Shown: positions 16,439 to 26,061, counted from the stretch's first letter. The stretch is 64,000 bases of DNA from Fibrobacterota bacterium (GCA_028287465.1 JAQBPO010000031.1:1-64000); one strand, 5' to 3'. The notes: a model not told the origin generated them from the letters alone. Made by a program: numbers and translations.

Positions 16439-17530
16439 ATGAACGAGGCGGCCCTGAGGATCAAGAAGGTCCATCATGTGGAATTCTACGTGGGGAACGC
16501 CAAGCAGGCGGACTTCTACTATCGCCAGGCCTTCGGCTTCTCCCGCATGGCCTATGCCGGGCTCGAGACCGGATGGAGGGACCGCGCCTCCTACGCGCTC
16601 TCCCAGGGCAAGGCGACCGTGGTCCTGACCTCGCCCCTTACGCCCGACGGCGAGGTGGGCGAGCATATCCGCAAGCACGGCGACGGCGTACGCGATATCG
16701 TGCTGGAGGTGGACGATGCCGGGGCCGCCTTCGAAGCGGCGGTTTCCCGGGGGGCCGAGCCCGCATACCCGCCCCGCGAGATCAAGGACGGCAACGGGAC
16801 CATCACCCGATCCGCCGTGAAGGTCTACGGGGATACCATCCATTCCTTCCTTTCCTTGGGGGATTACCGGGGGCCCTTCCTGCCCGGCTTCGAAAGATCC
16901 GAGGCCCAGGGGCGCGGCGCGGGGCTCCTGTCCCTGGATCATTACGTCGCCAACGTCACCTTGGGGGAGATGCGCAAGTGGGAGGAGTGGTACGTGCGCG
17001 TGCTGGGGCTGGATCGGTTCATGACCTTCGAGGACAAGGACATCAGCACCGAGTTCACGGCCCTCAACAGCGTGGTCATGGCCAACGGTTCCAAGAGCCT
17101 GAAGTTCCCGATCAATGAGCCCGCGCCGGGACGGCGCAAGAGCCAGGTGGAGGAGTACAACGATTTCTACCGCAGCCCGGGCGTCCAGCATATCGCGCTC
17201 CTGACCGCGGACATCGTCCGCACGGTCTCGCAGCTGCGCGCCAACGGCGTGGAATTCCTGAAGGTGCCGGACGCCTACTACGACGCCCTGCCGGCGCGGG
17301 TCGGCGCCATCGATGAGGCCATCGGTACCCTGCAGGATCTGGGCATCCTGGTCGACAAGGACGATGAGGGTTACCTGCTGCAGATTTTCACCCGGCCGGT
17401 CGAGGATCGGCCCACCCTCTTCTTCGAGATCATCCAGCGCAAGGGCTGCCAGGGATTCGGCAAGGGCAATTTCAAGGCGCTCTTCGAGGCCATCGAACGC
17501 GAGCAGGACCGGAGAGGGAACCTGGTGTGA
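16439..17530 (+). CDS. hppD: 4-hydroxyphenylpyruvate dioxygenase
   Basis: 363 residues, typical length. Converts 4-hydroxyphenylpyruvate to homogentisate with O2 in the cytoplasm, using Fe(II). Two vicinal-oxygen-chelate halves are present; the metal ligands are visible as H168 (LDHYVANV), H251 (VQHIAL) and E330 (FFEIIQRKG). Other family marks are [13 protein letters not shown], the substrate-region [10 protein letters not shown], and the C-terminal [21 protein letters not shown]. It begins 18 bases after the synthetase stop and its last four bases overlap the GTG start of hmgA, so translation is coupled. Confidence 0.96.
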   Translation: MNEAALRIKKVHHVEFYVGNAKQADFYYRQAFGFSRMAYAGLETGWRDRASYALSQGKATVVLTSPLTPDGEVGEHIRKHGDGVRDIVLEVDDAGAAFEAAVSRGAEPAYPPREIKDGNGTITRSAVKVYGDTIHSFLSLGDYRGPFLPGFERSEAQGRGAGLLSLDHYVANVTLGEMRKWEEWYVRVLGLDRFMTFEDKDISTEFTALNSVVMANGSKSLKFPINEPAPGRRKSQVEEYNDFYRSPGVQHIALLTADIVRTVSQLRANGVEFLKVPDAYYDALPARVGAIDEAIGTLQDLGILVDKDDEGYLLQIFTRPVEDRPTLFFEIIQRKGCQGFGKGNFKALFEAIEREQDRRGNLV

Positions 17531-18846
17531 GCGAAGGAACGGGGTCCGCCTACCAATCCGGATTCGGGAACGAGTTCGCCACCGAAGCCTTGCCCGGCGC
17601 CCTTCCGGTAGGCCGGAACTCGCCGCAACGTCCTCCGCTCGGCCTGTACGCGGAGCAATTCAGCGGAACCTCCTTCACCAGCCCGCGCCATCTGAACCGC
17701 CGTTCCTGGCTCTACCGCATCCTGCCTTCCGCGGCCCTGCCGCCCTACCGCCCCCTGGCCGGATCCCCCGGCCGGTTGCGGACCGCGCCTTTTACCGATG
17801 ACAAGGCCGAGGTCCCGGCCCCGCCCAATCCCTTGCGCTGGGATCCCTTCGCCATCCCCGGGGCGCCCGTGGATTTCCTGGCGGGCCTCTTCACCTTGGC
17901 CGGGAACGGGAACGTGGCGCAGCAATCCGGCATCGCCATCCACATGTACGCCGCCAACGCCTCCATGACCGATCGCTACTTCTGCGATCAGGACGGCGAG
18001 CTGCTGCTGGTGCCGGAGACGGGGCGCCTTATCGTGCGCACGGAAATGGGCGTCCTGGAAGCCGGGCCGGGGGAAATCTGCGTGCTGCCCCGCGGCCTCA
18101 GGTTCACGGTCGATTCGCCGGACGGCCCCGCGCGCGGCTACGTCTGCGAGAATTACGGCGCGCCCTTCCGCCTGCCCGAGCTGGGCCCCATCGGCGCGAA
18201 CGGCCTGGCCAATGCGCGGGACTTCCTGACGCCGGTGGCCGCTTTCGAAGAGAAGGAAGGCCCCTGCGTCCTGATCGCCAAGTTCCAGGGCAACTTGTGG
18301 GAGGCGCGCCTGGATCGCTCGCCCCTCGACGTGGTCGCCTGGCACGGCAACCATGCGCCCTACAAGTACGATTTGCGGCGGTTCAACGCCATGGGTTCGG
18401 TCGGATTCGATCATCCGGATCCCTCCATCTTCACCGTGCTCACCTCGCCTTCGGAAACGCCGGGGACGGCGAACGCGGATTTCGTGATCTTCCCGCCGCG
18501 CTGGCAGGTGGCCGAACGCACCTTCCGACCGCCCTGGTTCCACCGCAACGTGATGAGCGAATTCATGGGGCTGGTCCTCGGGACCTACGACGCAAAGGCC
18601 GAAGGCTTCCTGCCCGGCGGCGCCAGCCTCCACAATTGCATGACCGCCCACGGACCCGACTCCGATACCTTCGCCAAGGCTTCCGAAGCCGATCTAAAGC
18701 CGCAATTCCTCGCGGATACCCTGGCCTTCATGTTCGAATCCAGGTGGGCGCTGCAACCCACCTCCCTTGCCATGCTCTCTCCGGGACTGCAGGCCGGTTA
18801 CCACGAATGCTGGAAGGATCTGCCGAAGCGTTTCCGGCGGGAATGA
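17527..18846 (+). CDS. hmgA: Homogentisate 1,2-dioxygenase
   Basis: 439 residues, usual length. Starts at GTG 17527, which overlaps the hppD stop and is preceded by GGAGAGGG. It opens the aromatic ring of homogentisate to maleylacetoacetate using Fe(II). Family landmarks are [19 protein letters not shown] near the N-terminus, [21 protein letters not shown], and the iron-site block [15 protein letters not shown] with H and E ligands followed by [15 protein letters not shown]. It is followed by a four-base ATGA overlap with the next gene, indicating one polycistronic unit. Confidence 0.97.
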   Translation: MSEGTGSAYQSGFGNEFATEALPGALPVGRNSPQRPPLGLYAEQFSGTSFTSPRHLNRRSWLYRILPSAALPPYRPLAGSPGRLRTAPFTDDKAEVPAPPNPLRWDPFAIPGAPVDFLAGLFTLAGNGNVAQQSGIAIHMYAANASMTDRYFCDQDGELLLVPETGRLIVRTEMGVLEAGPGEICVLPRGLRFTVDSPDGPARGYVCENYGAPFRLPELGPIGANGLANARDFLTPVAAFEEKEGPCVLIAKFQGNLWEARLDRSPLDVVAWHGNHAPYKYDLRRFNAMGSVGFDHPDPSIFTVLTSPSETPGTANADFVIFPPRWQVAERTFRPPWFHRNVMSEFMGLVLGTYDAKAEGFLPGGASLHNCMTAHGPDSDTFAKASEADLKPQFLADTLAFMFESRWALQPTSLAMLSPGLQAGYHECWKDLPKRFRRE

Positions 18847-19748
18847 ACATGGATGCATCGCTACGGACATTGCTGGAAGGCCTGGTCGACTATGCCGGGC
18901 TCTTCCCTCCCGCCTCCCTGGACATGGCTTCCGCGGTGCGCAACTACCGGGACTATTCGCGGGGCCCGCAGGCTCCCTGGCTGGGCCGCTTCGTGCTGCC
19001 GGTTTCCGGCCTGGAGGAATTCGCGCGGGCGGCCGCGGAAGTCAAGCCGCCCAAGCCCGGGGAACCGGAATGGCGCCTGAGCGCCTTGATAGGCGCGGAC
19101 CTGCGGCCGGATCTGGAGGCCATCGCGGCCTTCAACTCCGGCAATCCCGCGCGCAAGCGCAAAGCCGTCGTCGATACCGTCGAAATGAAGGCGGATCGCG
19201 CCGAGACCATCTGGGAGGCCATGGGCAAGGTGCCCGCGGAGCTCACGCCTTATTTCGAAATCCCCATCCATGAGGATCCGGCGCCCCTGATCGCGATCCT
19301 CGCCGAAGCCCGGGGCCGCGCCAAGGTCCGTACCGGGGGCGTTACCCAGGCCCTGATCCCGACTACCGCGGAAGTGGCGCGCTTCATCCTGGGCTGCGCC
19401 CGGGCCGAGGTCCCGTTCAAGGCGACCGCCGGCCTGCATCATCCCGTCCGTTCCTCGCGCCGCCTGACCTACGAACCGGACAGCGGGCACGCCGTCATGC
19501 ACGGCTTCCTGAACGTCTTCCTGGGGGCGGCCTTCGCCGCGGAAGGCATGGACGCGGGAACCCTGGGCGCCCTGCTGGAAGAGGAATCGCCCGGCGCTTT
19601 CGCCTTCGCGGGCGGGGAAGCCGTCTGGCGGGGCCATAGGCTCACGGCCGCCCGGTTGCAGATGGCGCGCCGGACCTTCGCCATCGCCTTCGGGTCCTGT
19701 TCGTTCGAGGAACCCAAGGCGGATTTGACGGAAGCGGGCTACCTATGA
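18843..19748 (+). CDS. Unknown protein embedded in tyrosine-catabolic operon
   Basis: 301 residues, ATG at 18843 overlapping the hmgA stop by four bases; its own stop overlaps the fahA start by four bases. No family is recognised. Alternating strands and helices ([106 protein letters not shown]) suggest a TIM-barrel-like enzyme with candidate active-site residues in H-E-D, RTGG and GLHHPVR. There is no signal peptide, so it is cytoplasmic. It occupies the step between ring opening and fumarylacetoacetate cleavage, where maleylacetoacetate isomerase is normally encoded, but it has no glutathione-transferase features. Confidence 0.82.
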   Translation: MNMDASLRTLLEGLVDYAGLFPPASLDMASAVRNYRDYSRGPQAPWLGRFVLPVSGLEEFARAAAEVKPPKPGEPEWRLSALIGADLRPDLEAIAAFNSGNPARKRKAVVDTVEMKADRAETIWEAMGKVPAELTPYFEIPIHEDPAPLIAILAEARGRAKVRTGGVTQALIPTTAEVARFILGCARAEVPFKATAGLHHPVRSSRRLTYEPDSGHAVMHGFLNVFLGAAFAAEGMDAGTLGALLEEESPGAFAFAGGEAVWRGHRLTAARLQMARRTFAIAFGSCSFEEPKADLTEAGYL

Positions 19749-21157
19749 CCCTGCGCCTCGACGATACGCACGATGCGGCGCTCAGGAGCTGGGTCGCGTC
19801 CGCCAATGCCCCGGATTGCGATTTCCCGATCCAGAACCTGCCCTTCGGCGTTTTCAAAAGGCGCGGCGCCGCGGACGCTCCCCGGGTCGGAATCGCCATC
19901 GGGGACCGGATCCTGGACGTGTACGCCTGCCACCGGGCCGGATTGTTCGCGGGCCAGGCCGCCGATGCGGAGGCTGCCGAAGCCGCGGCGGCTTGCGACC
20001 GGCCCTCCTTGAACGACCTGGCCGCCCTGGGCCGCGGACCCCGGACGGCTTTGCGCCGGCAGGCCGGCGCGCTTCTCAAGGAAGGGGATGACCGCATCCG
20101 TTCCCAGGCGGATTGGGAGCGACGCCTGATGCCGGCCATGAAGGACGCGGAAATGTCCCTGCCCGCCGTCATCGGGGATTACACGGACTTCTACGCCTCC
20201 GTTTACCATGCGACCAATGTCGGCCGCCTCTTCCGGCCCGACCAGCCCCTGCTGCCCAATTACAAATACCTGCCCATCGGCTACCATGGCCGCGCCTCCT
20301 CAATCGTGGCGAGCGGCACGCCCATCCGCCGCCCTTGCGGCCAGGCCAAGGCCGACGATGCCGCGCGACCCTCCTTCGGACCCAGCAAGGTGCTGGATTA
20401 CGAGGTGGAGGCCGGCTTCCTGGTAGGGCCCGGCAACGCCCTCGGCGAGCCCATCGCCATCGGCGAGGCCGAAGACCACCTGTTCGGCATATGCCTGGTG
20501 AACGATTGGTCCGCGCGGGATCTGCAGAAATGGGAGTACCAGCCGCTGGGCCCCTTCCTGGCCAAGAGCTTCGCCACTTCCGTTTCCCCTTGGGTCGTGA
20601 CCATGGAAGCGCTGGAACCGTTCCGCGTACCGGCCTTCCCGCGCCCGGACGGCGATCCCGCTCCTTTGCCGCATCTCGATCAATCCGGAATCGCCGGGCG
20701 GGCCGGGCTGAACGCGACCTTCGAACTCCATCTGCTCACGCCCCGGATGCGCGAAAGCGGGAACGCCCCGTTCCGCTTGAGCCGCGCGAACTGCCGCGAC
20801 CTGTACTGGACCCCAGGGCAGCTGCTCGCCCATCATGCCAGCAACGGGTGCAACCTGCGTCCCGGGGACCTGCTCGGGTCCGGAACCCTGTCCGGTCCCG
20901 CCAAGGAGAACGAAGGATGCCTTCTGGAGCTGACCCTGGGCGGCAAGGAACCCATCGCCCTTCCCGGCGGCGAATCGCGCCGCTTCCTGGGGGACGGCGA
21001 CGAGGTGATCCTGAAAGCCTACTGCGAGGCCCCGGGCTTCGCGCGCATCGGATTGGGGGAATGCCGCGGAACCATCCTGCCCGCCCACCCGCTCGCAGGG
21101 GCCGGAGGGATCGGCCCAGGGAACCCTTCCGCCGGCGATTCGCCGCGCGAGGCATGA
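19745..21157 (+). CDS. fahA: Fumarylacetoacetase
   Basis: 470 residues. Hydrolyses fumarylacetoacetate to fumarate and acetoacetate. The N-terminal domain (FPIQNLPFGVFKRRG ... RVGIAIGDRILDV) is followed by the catalytic domain with DYTDFYASVYHATNVGRLFRP, YLPIGYHGRASSIV, PSKVLDYEVEAGFLVG, FGICLVNDWSARDLQKWEYQPLGPFLAKSF, SPWVVTMEALEPFR, and GDLLGSGTLSGP. The metal-binding acids (D in DYTDF, E in DYEVE, D in NDWSARD) are intact. It is translationally coupled at both ends by ATGA overlaps. The last 25 residues are a Gly/Pro-rich extension of no obvious function. Confidence 0.96.
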   Translation: MTLRLDDTHDAALRSWVASANAPDCDFPIQNLPFGVFKRRGAADAPRVGIAIGDRILDVYACHRAGLFAGQAADAEAAEAAAACDRPSLNDLAALGRGPRTALRRQAGALLKEGDDRIRSQADWERRLMPAMKDAEMSLPAVIGDYTDFYASVYHATNVGRLFRPDQPLLPNYKYLPIGYHGRASSIVASGTPIRRPCGQAKADDAARPSFGPSKVLDYEVEAGFLVGPGNALGEPIAIGEAEDHLFGICLVNDWSARDLQKWEYQPLGPFLAKSFATSVSPWVVTMEALEPFRVPAFPRPDGDPAPLPHLDQSGIAGRAGLNATFELHLLTPRMRESGNAPFRLSRANCRDLYWTPGQLLAHHASNGCNLRPGDLLGSGTLSGPAKENEGCLLELTLGGKEPIALPGGESRRFLGDGDEVILKAYCEAPGFARIGLGECRGTILPAHPLAGAGGIGPGNPSAGDSPREA

Positions 21158-22002
21158 GGCCCATGGAACCGCGCCCGGACTTCACCATGGACCAGCCTAT
21201 AGCGAGCTATACCCCCACCGATCACGCCACCTGGAGGACCCTGTTCGAACACCAGGCGGCCTTGCTGCCGGGGCGCGCCTGCGAAGAGTTCATGCTTGGC
21301 CTGAAGGGCCTGGGGGTGGCCGCGGACGGCATCCCGGATTTCAACCGGCTTTCGGACATCCTGGGCAAGGCCACCGGCTGGTCCATCGTGGCGGTTCCCG
21401 GCCTGGTCCCGGACGAGGTCTTCTTCGGGCACCTGGCCAACCGCCGATTCCCCGTAACCTGGTGGATACGCAAGCCGGAGCAGATGGACTACCTCCAGGA
21501 ACCCGATGTCTTCCACGACATCTACGGGCACGTCCCCCTGTTGATGAACCCGGTCTTCGCCGATTACATGCAGGCCTACGGGGAGGGAGGCGTGAAGGCC
21601 CAACGCTTGGGCGAAATCACCCATCTGGCCCGGCTCTACTGGTACACCGTGGAGTTCGGACTCATACGCGACGCGGGCGGACGTGGGCTTCGCATCTACG
21701 GATCCGGCATCCTCTCCTCCAAGTCCGAGTCGATCCATTGCCTGGACAGCGCCGCGCCCAACCGCATCGGGTTCGATCTGTTGCGGGTCATGCGCACGCG
21801 GTACCGCATCGACACCTTCCAGAAGACCTATTTCGTGATCGACAGCTTCGATCAGCTTTTCGCCGCGACCCGTCCGGATTTCCGCCCGTTCTACGAGCGG
21901 TTGCACGGGGCTCCCGATCTGGGAGCGGGCGAGGTCGCGGCCGGGGACACCGTCCTCGTCCGCGGAACCGGGGAAGGTTGGGGGCATACCGACGATGCAT
22001 GA
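21154..22002 (+). CDS. phhA: Phenylalanine 4-monooxygenase
   Basis: 282 residues, typical of the bacterial monomeric enzyme without the N-terminal ACT domain. It hydroxylates phenylalanine to tyrosine using tetrahydropterin, O2 and Fe(II). The iron facial triad is H121 and H126 (FHDIYGHVPLL) and E167 (WYTVEFGL). Other landmarks are YGSGILSSKSE and FQKTYFVIDSFDQL. ATG at 21154 overlaps the fahA stop by four bases, placing it last in the operon and feeding tyrosine into it. No tyrosine aminotransferase or pterin dehydratase gene is in the window, so those must be supplied from elsewhere. Confidence 0.95.
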   Translation: MRPMEPRPDFTMDQPIASYTPTDHATWRTLFEHQAALLPGRACEEFMLGLKGLGVAADGIPDFNRLSDILGKATGWSIVAVPGLVPDEVFFGHLANRRFPVTWWIRKPEQMDYLQEPDVFHDIYGHVPLLMNPVFADYMQAYGEGGVKAQRLGEITHLARLYWYTVEFGLIRDAGGRGLRIYGSGILSSKSESIHCLDSAAPNRIGFDLLRVMRTRYRIDTFQKTYFVIDSFDQLFAATRPDFRPFYERLHGAPDLGAGEVAAGDTVLVRGTGEGWGHTDDA

Positions 22003-22286
22003 CGCCGGTGCCACATTGTCATCCGCGCGCCGCGGCGGGACATCCGGGTTGTATTAGGGAATAATCGATCCGGATATCACATCGGATCCGCCCGCCCTGA
22101 TGGGTATCTTGCGGGTTACCGATTCCCGAAAGCGCTTACCACTCTTTTGTTGTTGACTTCCCCCGCGCTCCCCAACCATTTTCATATCGGGCCATCGGCG
22201 CCTGCGGTGCGCATAGCCCATGGGGTGGGTAAAGGCTTCGGTTCCATTCGGACAAACGGAAACCCGTTAAACCTTGGGGGGTCATC

Positions 22287-23927
22287 ATGTCCTATAGCCT
22301 GGTTACTTCGGCAATCATCCTCGGCGCCGCCCTGGCCGCGCAGGGGCAACCGATCCAGTCGACGGTGGATCACGTGGACCAGTTCCGATTGCTCAAGCTG
22401 GTCAAGACCGGCCGGAGCGACTCCGCCTTCCGGGCCGCTCAGGCGGCGGGGGACGCGTTCTTCGCCCAGCAGTTCCTGCGCACGGACGGGGTGGGCGCCA
22501 ACGTCGAGAACGGGAACCTGTTCCTCTTCACCCGCGTGCCCCGGGCGGACCTGAAGGGGACGGGCGAGTGGTACAACCACTTCCCGGCGCGCCAGGACGG
22601 GCCCAACGGGCAGTCCTGCGTCTCCTGCCACAATCAGCCGGTCGAGGACGGCGGCGGAACCACCGTATCCAACATCAACCGCGATCCCTTCCGCGAAGCG
22701 GTGCTGGGGCATTTCATCCGCCGCAACGCCCCGCATACCATGGGCATGGCCGGTCCGCAATTGCTGGCCGAGGAGATGACCGCTGAGCTGCGCGGCATCG
22801 TGGACCGGGCCAAGGAAAGCGCCTGCCGCGTTTCCCCGGGACGGACGGTTTCCCTGCGGCTCATCGCAAAGGGGGTCGACTTCGGGATCGTGAGCGTCAC
22901 CCGGCGTCCCGGAGCCGGGATCGTCCTATCGGTGGATCTGGATCAGAGGAGCGGCATCGACTCCGACCTGGTGGTCAAACCTTTCCAATGGAAGGGCAGC
23001 ACCCGCTTCATCAGGGAATTCAACCGCGGGGCCGCCCATACCGAAATGGGGATGCAGGCCGTGGAGATCCTCCATACGCCGGATGAGGACGGCGACTTCG
23101 ACGGCGTCATCAACGAATTCTCGGTCGGCGACCTGACCGCCCTTGCGATCTACAATGCCTCCCAGCCCAGGCCGGTCACGCGCCTGGAACTCGCCGACCT
23201 GGGGTTGGAGACCGTTTCCACGACGGAGAGGAAGGCCATCCTGCGCGGCGAAACGCAATTCAAGAACGTCGGTTGCGCCGTCTGCCACGTTCCGCGCCTG
23301 ACCGTGAACCGGACCCTCTTCCGCGAACCCAGCCCCAATCCGGAATACCGGGACGTGACCTTCCCGGCGGGACGGCACCCCCTGGCCACCGGCCTCGATC
23401 CCGCCTTTCCCGTGAGCTTCGACATCACCAAGGATCAACCCGACAATATCATCCGGGACGGGCAAGGGCGCATCGTAGCGCGCTTGGGATCCTTCCGGAG
23501 GGATGGCCGCGGCGGCGCCATCATCGAGCTGTACAGCGATCTCAAGCGCCACAACCTGGGGGAACCCGTCGCCGAGCCGGTGGACGAAACCGCCTCCCCC
23601 ATACCGACCGTGCCGGGGGCCTTCCAAGGGGGCGTAGGCGTCAGCACCTTCCTGACCCGCGCCTTATGGGGCGTGGGGTCCACGGCCCCTTACATGCAGG
23701 ACGGGAATTCCACCACGCTTACGGAAGCCATCGACCGGCACGAGGGCGAGGCGGCCAACTCCAAGTCCGCGTTCAACGGACTCTCCGAACCTTCGAAGGC
23801 GGATCTCATCGCCTTCCTGAACAACCTGGTCCTGTTCAAACAGGAAGCGGAGGAGGAAGGGCCCGCATCGGAAAAGCCGACCTTTACGCAACCGAACCGG
23901 GAGCAGATGCGGACCATGATGCACTGA
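22287..23927 (+). CDS. Secreted di-heme c-type oxidoreductase-like protein
   Basis: 546 residues. Signal peptide MSYSLVTSAIILGAALAAQGQ. Two CxxCH heme sites: CVSCH near residue 110 with a following NQPVEDGGG, and CAVCH near residue 330. The latter begins a cytochrome c-like half that ends with LWGVGSTAPYMQDGNSTTLTEAIDRHEGEA, characteristic of the di-heme thiol-oxidoreductase/peroxidase-like group (DUF1111-related). Such proteins transfer electrons or reduce peroxides in the periplasm. It is related in overall plan to the three larger di-heme proteins in the window but lacks their N-terminal modules. Possibly monocistronic: 284 bases separate it from phhA. Confidence 0.82.
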   Translation: MSYSLVTSAIILGAALAAQGQPIQSTVDHVDQFRLLKLVKTGRSDSAFRAAQAAGDAFFAQQFLRTDGVGANVENGNLFLFTRVPRADLKGTGEWYNHFPARQDGPNGQSCVSCHNQPVEDGGGTTVSNINRDPFREAVLGHFIRRNAPHTMGMAGPQLLAEEMTAELRGIVDRAKESACRVSPGRTVSLRLIAKGVDFGIVSVTRRPGAGIVLSVDLDQRSGIDSDLVVKPFQWKGSTRFIREFNRGAAHTEMGMQAVEILHTPDEDGDFDGVINEFSVGDLTALAIYNASQPRPVTRLELADLGLETVSTTERKAILRGETQFKNVGCAVCHVPRLTVNRTLFREPSPNPEYRDVTFPAGRHPLATGLDPAFPVSFDITKDQPDNIIRDGQGRIVARLGSFRRDGRGGAIIELYSDLKRHNLGEPVAEPVDETASPIPTVPGAFQGGVGVSTFLTRALWGVGSTAPYMQDGNSTTLTEAIDRHEGEAANSKSAFNGLSEPSKADLIAFLNNLVLFKQEAEEEGPASEKPTFTQPNREQMRTMMH

Positions 23928-23941
23928 GGCCGGATGGGGCG

Positions 23942-25384
23942 TCAATGCATCGCGTCGAGGCCCAGGATCCTCGGCGCGTTCCGGATCGCGTCCATGATGG
24001 CGTTGACCATGGCCTTGCTGGCGAAGGCATAGGCCAGGGTCTTGCCGGCGAAGCGCAGGCGGATGTTGAGGGATTTGAACACCACGGTGCATTCGCTCGC
24101 GTCGGGCGCGTATTCCACCGCCACTTTCGGGTTGCCCATGGCTTCGATGGCATCGATGATCTTCCCGATGTCGAAAGGCCGCGAGTATTCCAGGACCACC
24201 TCGTCGAACTCGGAGTTGAATACGGAACCGAAGCCGGGCGATGCCACTATCGCCGGGTTCCGGATTTCGGAAAGGATCAGGGTTTCCCGGTATCGCGAGG
24301 GATCCGCGGGATCCAGCTCCAAAGAGATGGAAAAGGTGAAGTCCGGGGTGATGCAGGAAAAGGATCCCTGGCCTTCGCCGGAAACCATCTCCGAACGTTT
24401 GTAACCCAGGTTTTTCCTGATCCTGTCGTGGAAGGAATCGAACCGGGCGCGAAGGCCTTCCGTTCCCACCGATTGGATGAAGGAGGTGGAGGAGAGGGAT
24501 GCCGTATCCGGGATCCGGAAACCCTTCTTCCATCCGGAAAGGCGCTTGACGCTTTCGGTGCTCCCGCCCCGGAAAAAGGCATGCTCGAGGGACTTCAGAT
24601 CCGAGGACTCCGCCTCGGCGCGCGCGGCGAAGATCCGCTTGAAGTCGAGAAGGACGGACGGACGGGAAGCGCCGCCCCAGGCCCGGGGCGTCTGCGTCCC
24701 GGTTCCGGTCAACAAGGTCCTCGCGGTTTTCGGGACCGAGCGGGCCAGGTATTCCTGCAGGGAGGCGTCCGTAAGCTTATGCCCTTTTTCCAGGGCCTCG
24801 GGAGCCGATCCCCTCAAGGCCTCGATCAGGTGATGGTTCCAGATCCCGCGTTTCAGCGCGGAACCGGAAAGGCTTTTTTCATCCTTGCCGCAAGAGACGA
24901 AGACGGCCATCCGCGCGCCCTGCAACTCCGCTTCGGCGATTCCGGGTTCCACCCCTTCCGCCCCGTCCTCCCCGGGCCAGCCTTCATGGCAAGGATCGAG
25001 GAAAAGGAAGGCGCTTCCGCATCCGGTTTTCCGGATGGCCTCGAGGATCCAGGCGAGTCCGACCGAGGTCTCCGCCAGGGCGGCGATCCGGGTGTCCCCG
25101 CAAGTCAGGTAGGTCCGGCCCTGCCGATGGAAAGCGTGGCCCGCGTAGGAGAATACCAGGGTATCGGCCGGCTTGAGCCGCGCGCACCGCGTCCGCACGG
25201 CCGCTTCGACCGCGGCTTTGGAGGCCCCGGCTCCGAGCAGCAGGTCCGAATGATCCGGGGCGAACCCATGCGGTTCCAGGGCGGCGCGGATGTCCCGGGC
25301 GTCGCTCTCCGCGTACTTCAGCTGAGGGAAGCCGGGATCCCCGTAGGAACCGACGGCGATCAGGATGGCATGACGGTTCGCCAA
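23942..25384 (-). CDS. Caspase-like (peptidase C14) protein with unknown C-terminal domain
   Basis: 480 residues, no signal peptide. The N-terminal 250 residues are a caspase/orthocaspase domain: start HAILIAVGSYGDPGF-QLKYAESDARDI, catalytic H83 in FSYAGHAFHRQG, and catalytic C132 in FLFLDPCHEG. Cleavage after Arg or Asp cannot be predicted. Residues 250-480 form a second alpha/beta domain without recognised similarity (SFIQSVGTEGLRARF, SCITPDFTFSISLELD, FDEVVLEYSRPFDIGKIIDAIEAM), perhaps a sensor or effector. It is convergent with the di-heme gene, 14 bases apart. Prokaryotic caspases are often linked to stress or defence, but no typical partner genes are adjacent. Confidence 0.83.
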   Translation of the reverse strand: MANRHAILIAVGSYGDPGFPQLKYAESDARDIRAALEPHGFAPDHSDLLLGAGASKAAVEAAVRTRCARLKPADTLVFSYAGHAFHRQGRTYLTCGDTRIAALAETSVGLAWILEAIRKTGCGSAFLFLDPCHEGWPGEDGAEGVEPGIAEAELQGARMAVFVSCGKDEKSLSGSALKRGIWNHHLIEALRGSAPEALEKGHKLTDASLQEYLARSVPKTARTLLTGTGTQTPRAWGGASRPSVLLDFKRIFAARAEAESSDLKSLEHAFFRGGSTESVKRLSGWKKGFRIPDTASLSSTSFIQSVGTEGLRARFDSFHDRIRKNLGYKRSEMVSGEGQGSFSCITPDFTFSISLELDPADPSRYRETLILSEIRNPAIVASPGFGSVFNSEFDEVVLEYSRPFDIGKIIDAIEAMGNPKVAVEYAPDASECTVVFKSLNIRLRFAGKTLAYAFASKAMVNAIMDAIRNAPRILGLDAMH

Positions 25385-25483
25385 GGGCTACCTGGGAAGG
25401 GGATGCGGATGGGTCGGGATGGAAGGGGAAAGAATGGACATGCCGTAAATCTATAGACTGGTCCCGGATTTACAAGGCATGCC

Positions 25484-25535
25484 CGCCCCGAAAGCGGGGT
25501 TCGCCCCGAAAGCGGGGTTCGCCCCGAAAGCGGGG
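25484..25535. repeat. Three tandem 18-bp hairpin units
   Basis: CGCCCCGAAAGCGGGGTT occurs at 25484-25501 and 25502-25519, and a third copy at 25520-25535 ends in AG. Each unit folds as CCCCG/CGGGG with an AAAG loop. The array lies in the 161-base gap between two minus-strand genes, downstream of 25546 and upstream of the caspase gene. There are no spacers, so it is not CRISPR. It may act as a terminator block or an RNA-stability element. Confidence 0.75.
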
Positions 25536-25545
25536 AGCCCCCCGT

Positions 25546-26061
25546 TTACCAGGTGATCCGGTTCATCCGATCCGGGAACTCCCGATCGAAATTCTCCCAC
25601 TTCCGCTGGATGGCCTTGCAGAGGCCCGGCTCCTCCAGGGCCCGCCTGATGGCGAGTTTATACCGGTGATCCTCGCGGTACTCCTCCGAACCGAGCACAT
25701 GGCGGAAAAAGCCCATGGCGATCAAGGCGTACAGGGTCCGGGAGCGGCTGGTCTTCTGGAGGAAGGTATCCAGGTCGCGGGTATTGGCCAGTTCTCCCTT
25801 TACCTTCTTCCTCTGCATGTCCAGCAGCCAACGGCGCTCGGCCGCTCCGCTGGCCAGCAGTTTACGGGTATTCTTCCTGCGGCTTTCCAGATCGAGAAAG
25901 CATTCCGGATCCCGCAGGCCGGCCTGGAGGTCCTCCCGGATCCGGGTCCGGTCGGCCTGGTTCGCGTAGCGTCTTTCCTTGCGGCGCGCCTTGCGGATGA
26001 TCTTGGTGGGGACCCAGGAGGGTTCCGCGGTTTCGGTGGCCAATGGATTCGAGTTTTCCAT
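25546..26061 (-). CDS. Highly charged protein of unknown function
   Basis: 171 residues from the ATG at 26061, preceded by AAAGG at a good distance; an ATG seven codons further upstream is possible. Rich in Arg, Lys and Glu (IIRKARRKERRYANQADRTRIREDLQ, LESRRKNTRKLLAS, DMQRKKVKGELANTRDLDTFLQK), mostly helical, with no signal peptide or membrane helix. The composition is compatible with nucleic-acid or ribosome binding, but no family is recognised. It lies 201 bases downstream of the dbpA stop on the same strand. Confidence 0.6.
   Translation of the reverse strand: MENSNPLATETAEPSWVPTKIIRKARRKERRYANQADRTRIREDLQAGLRDPECFLDLESRRKNTRKLLASGAAERRWLLDMQRKKVKGELANTRDLDTFLQKTSRSRTLYALIAMGFFRHVLGSEEYREDHRYKLAIRRALEEPGLCKAIQRKWENFDREFPDRMNRITW

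Noticed and set aside
25484-25535. CRISPR-like array
   Set aside because: The 18-bp units abut directly without spacers and there are no cas genes.
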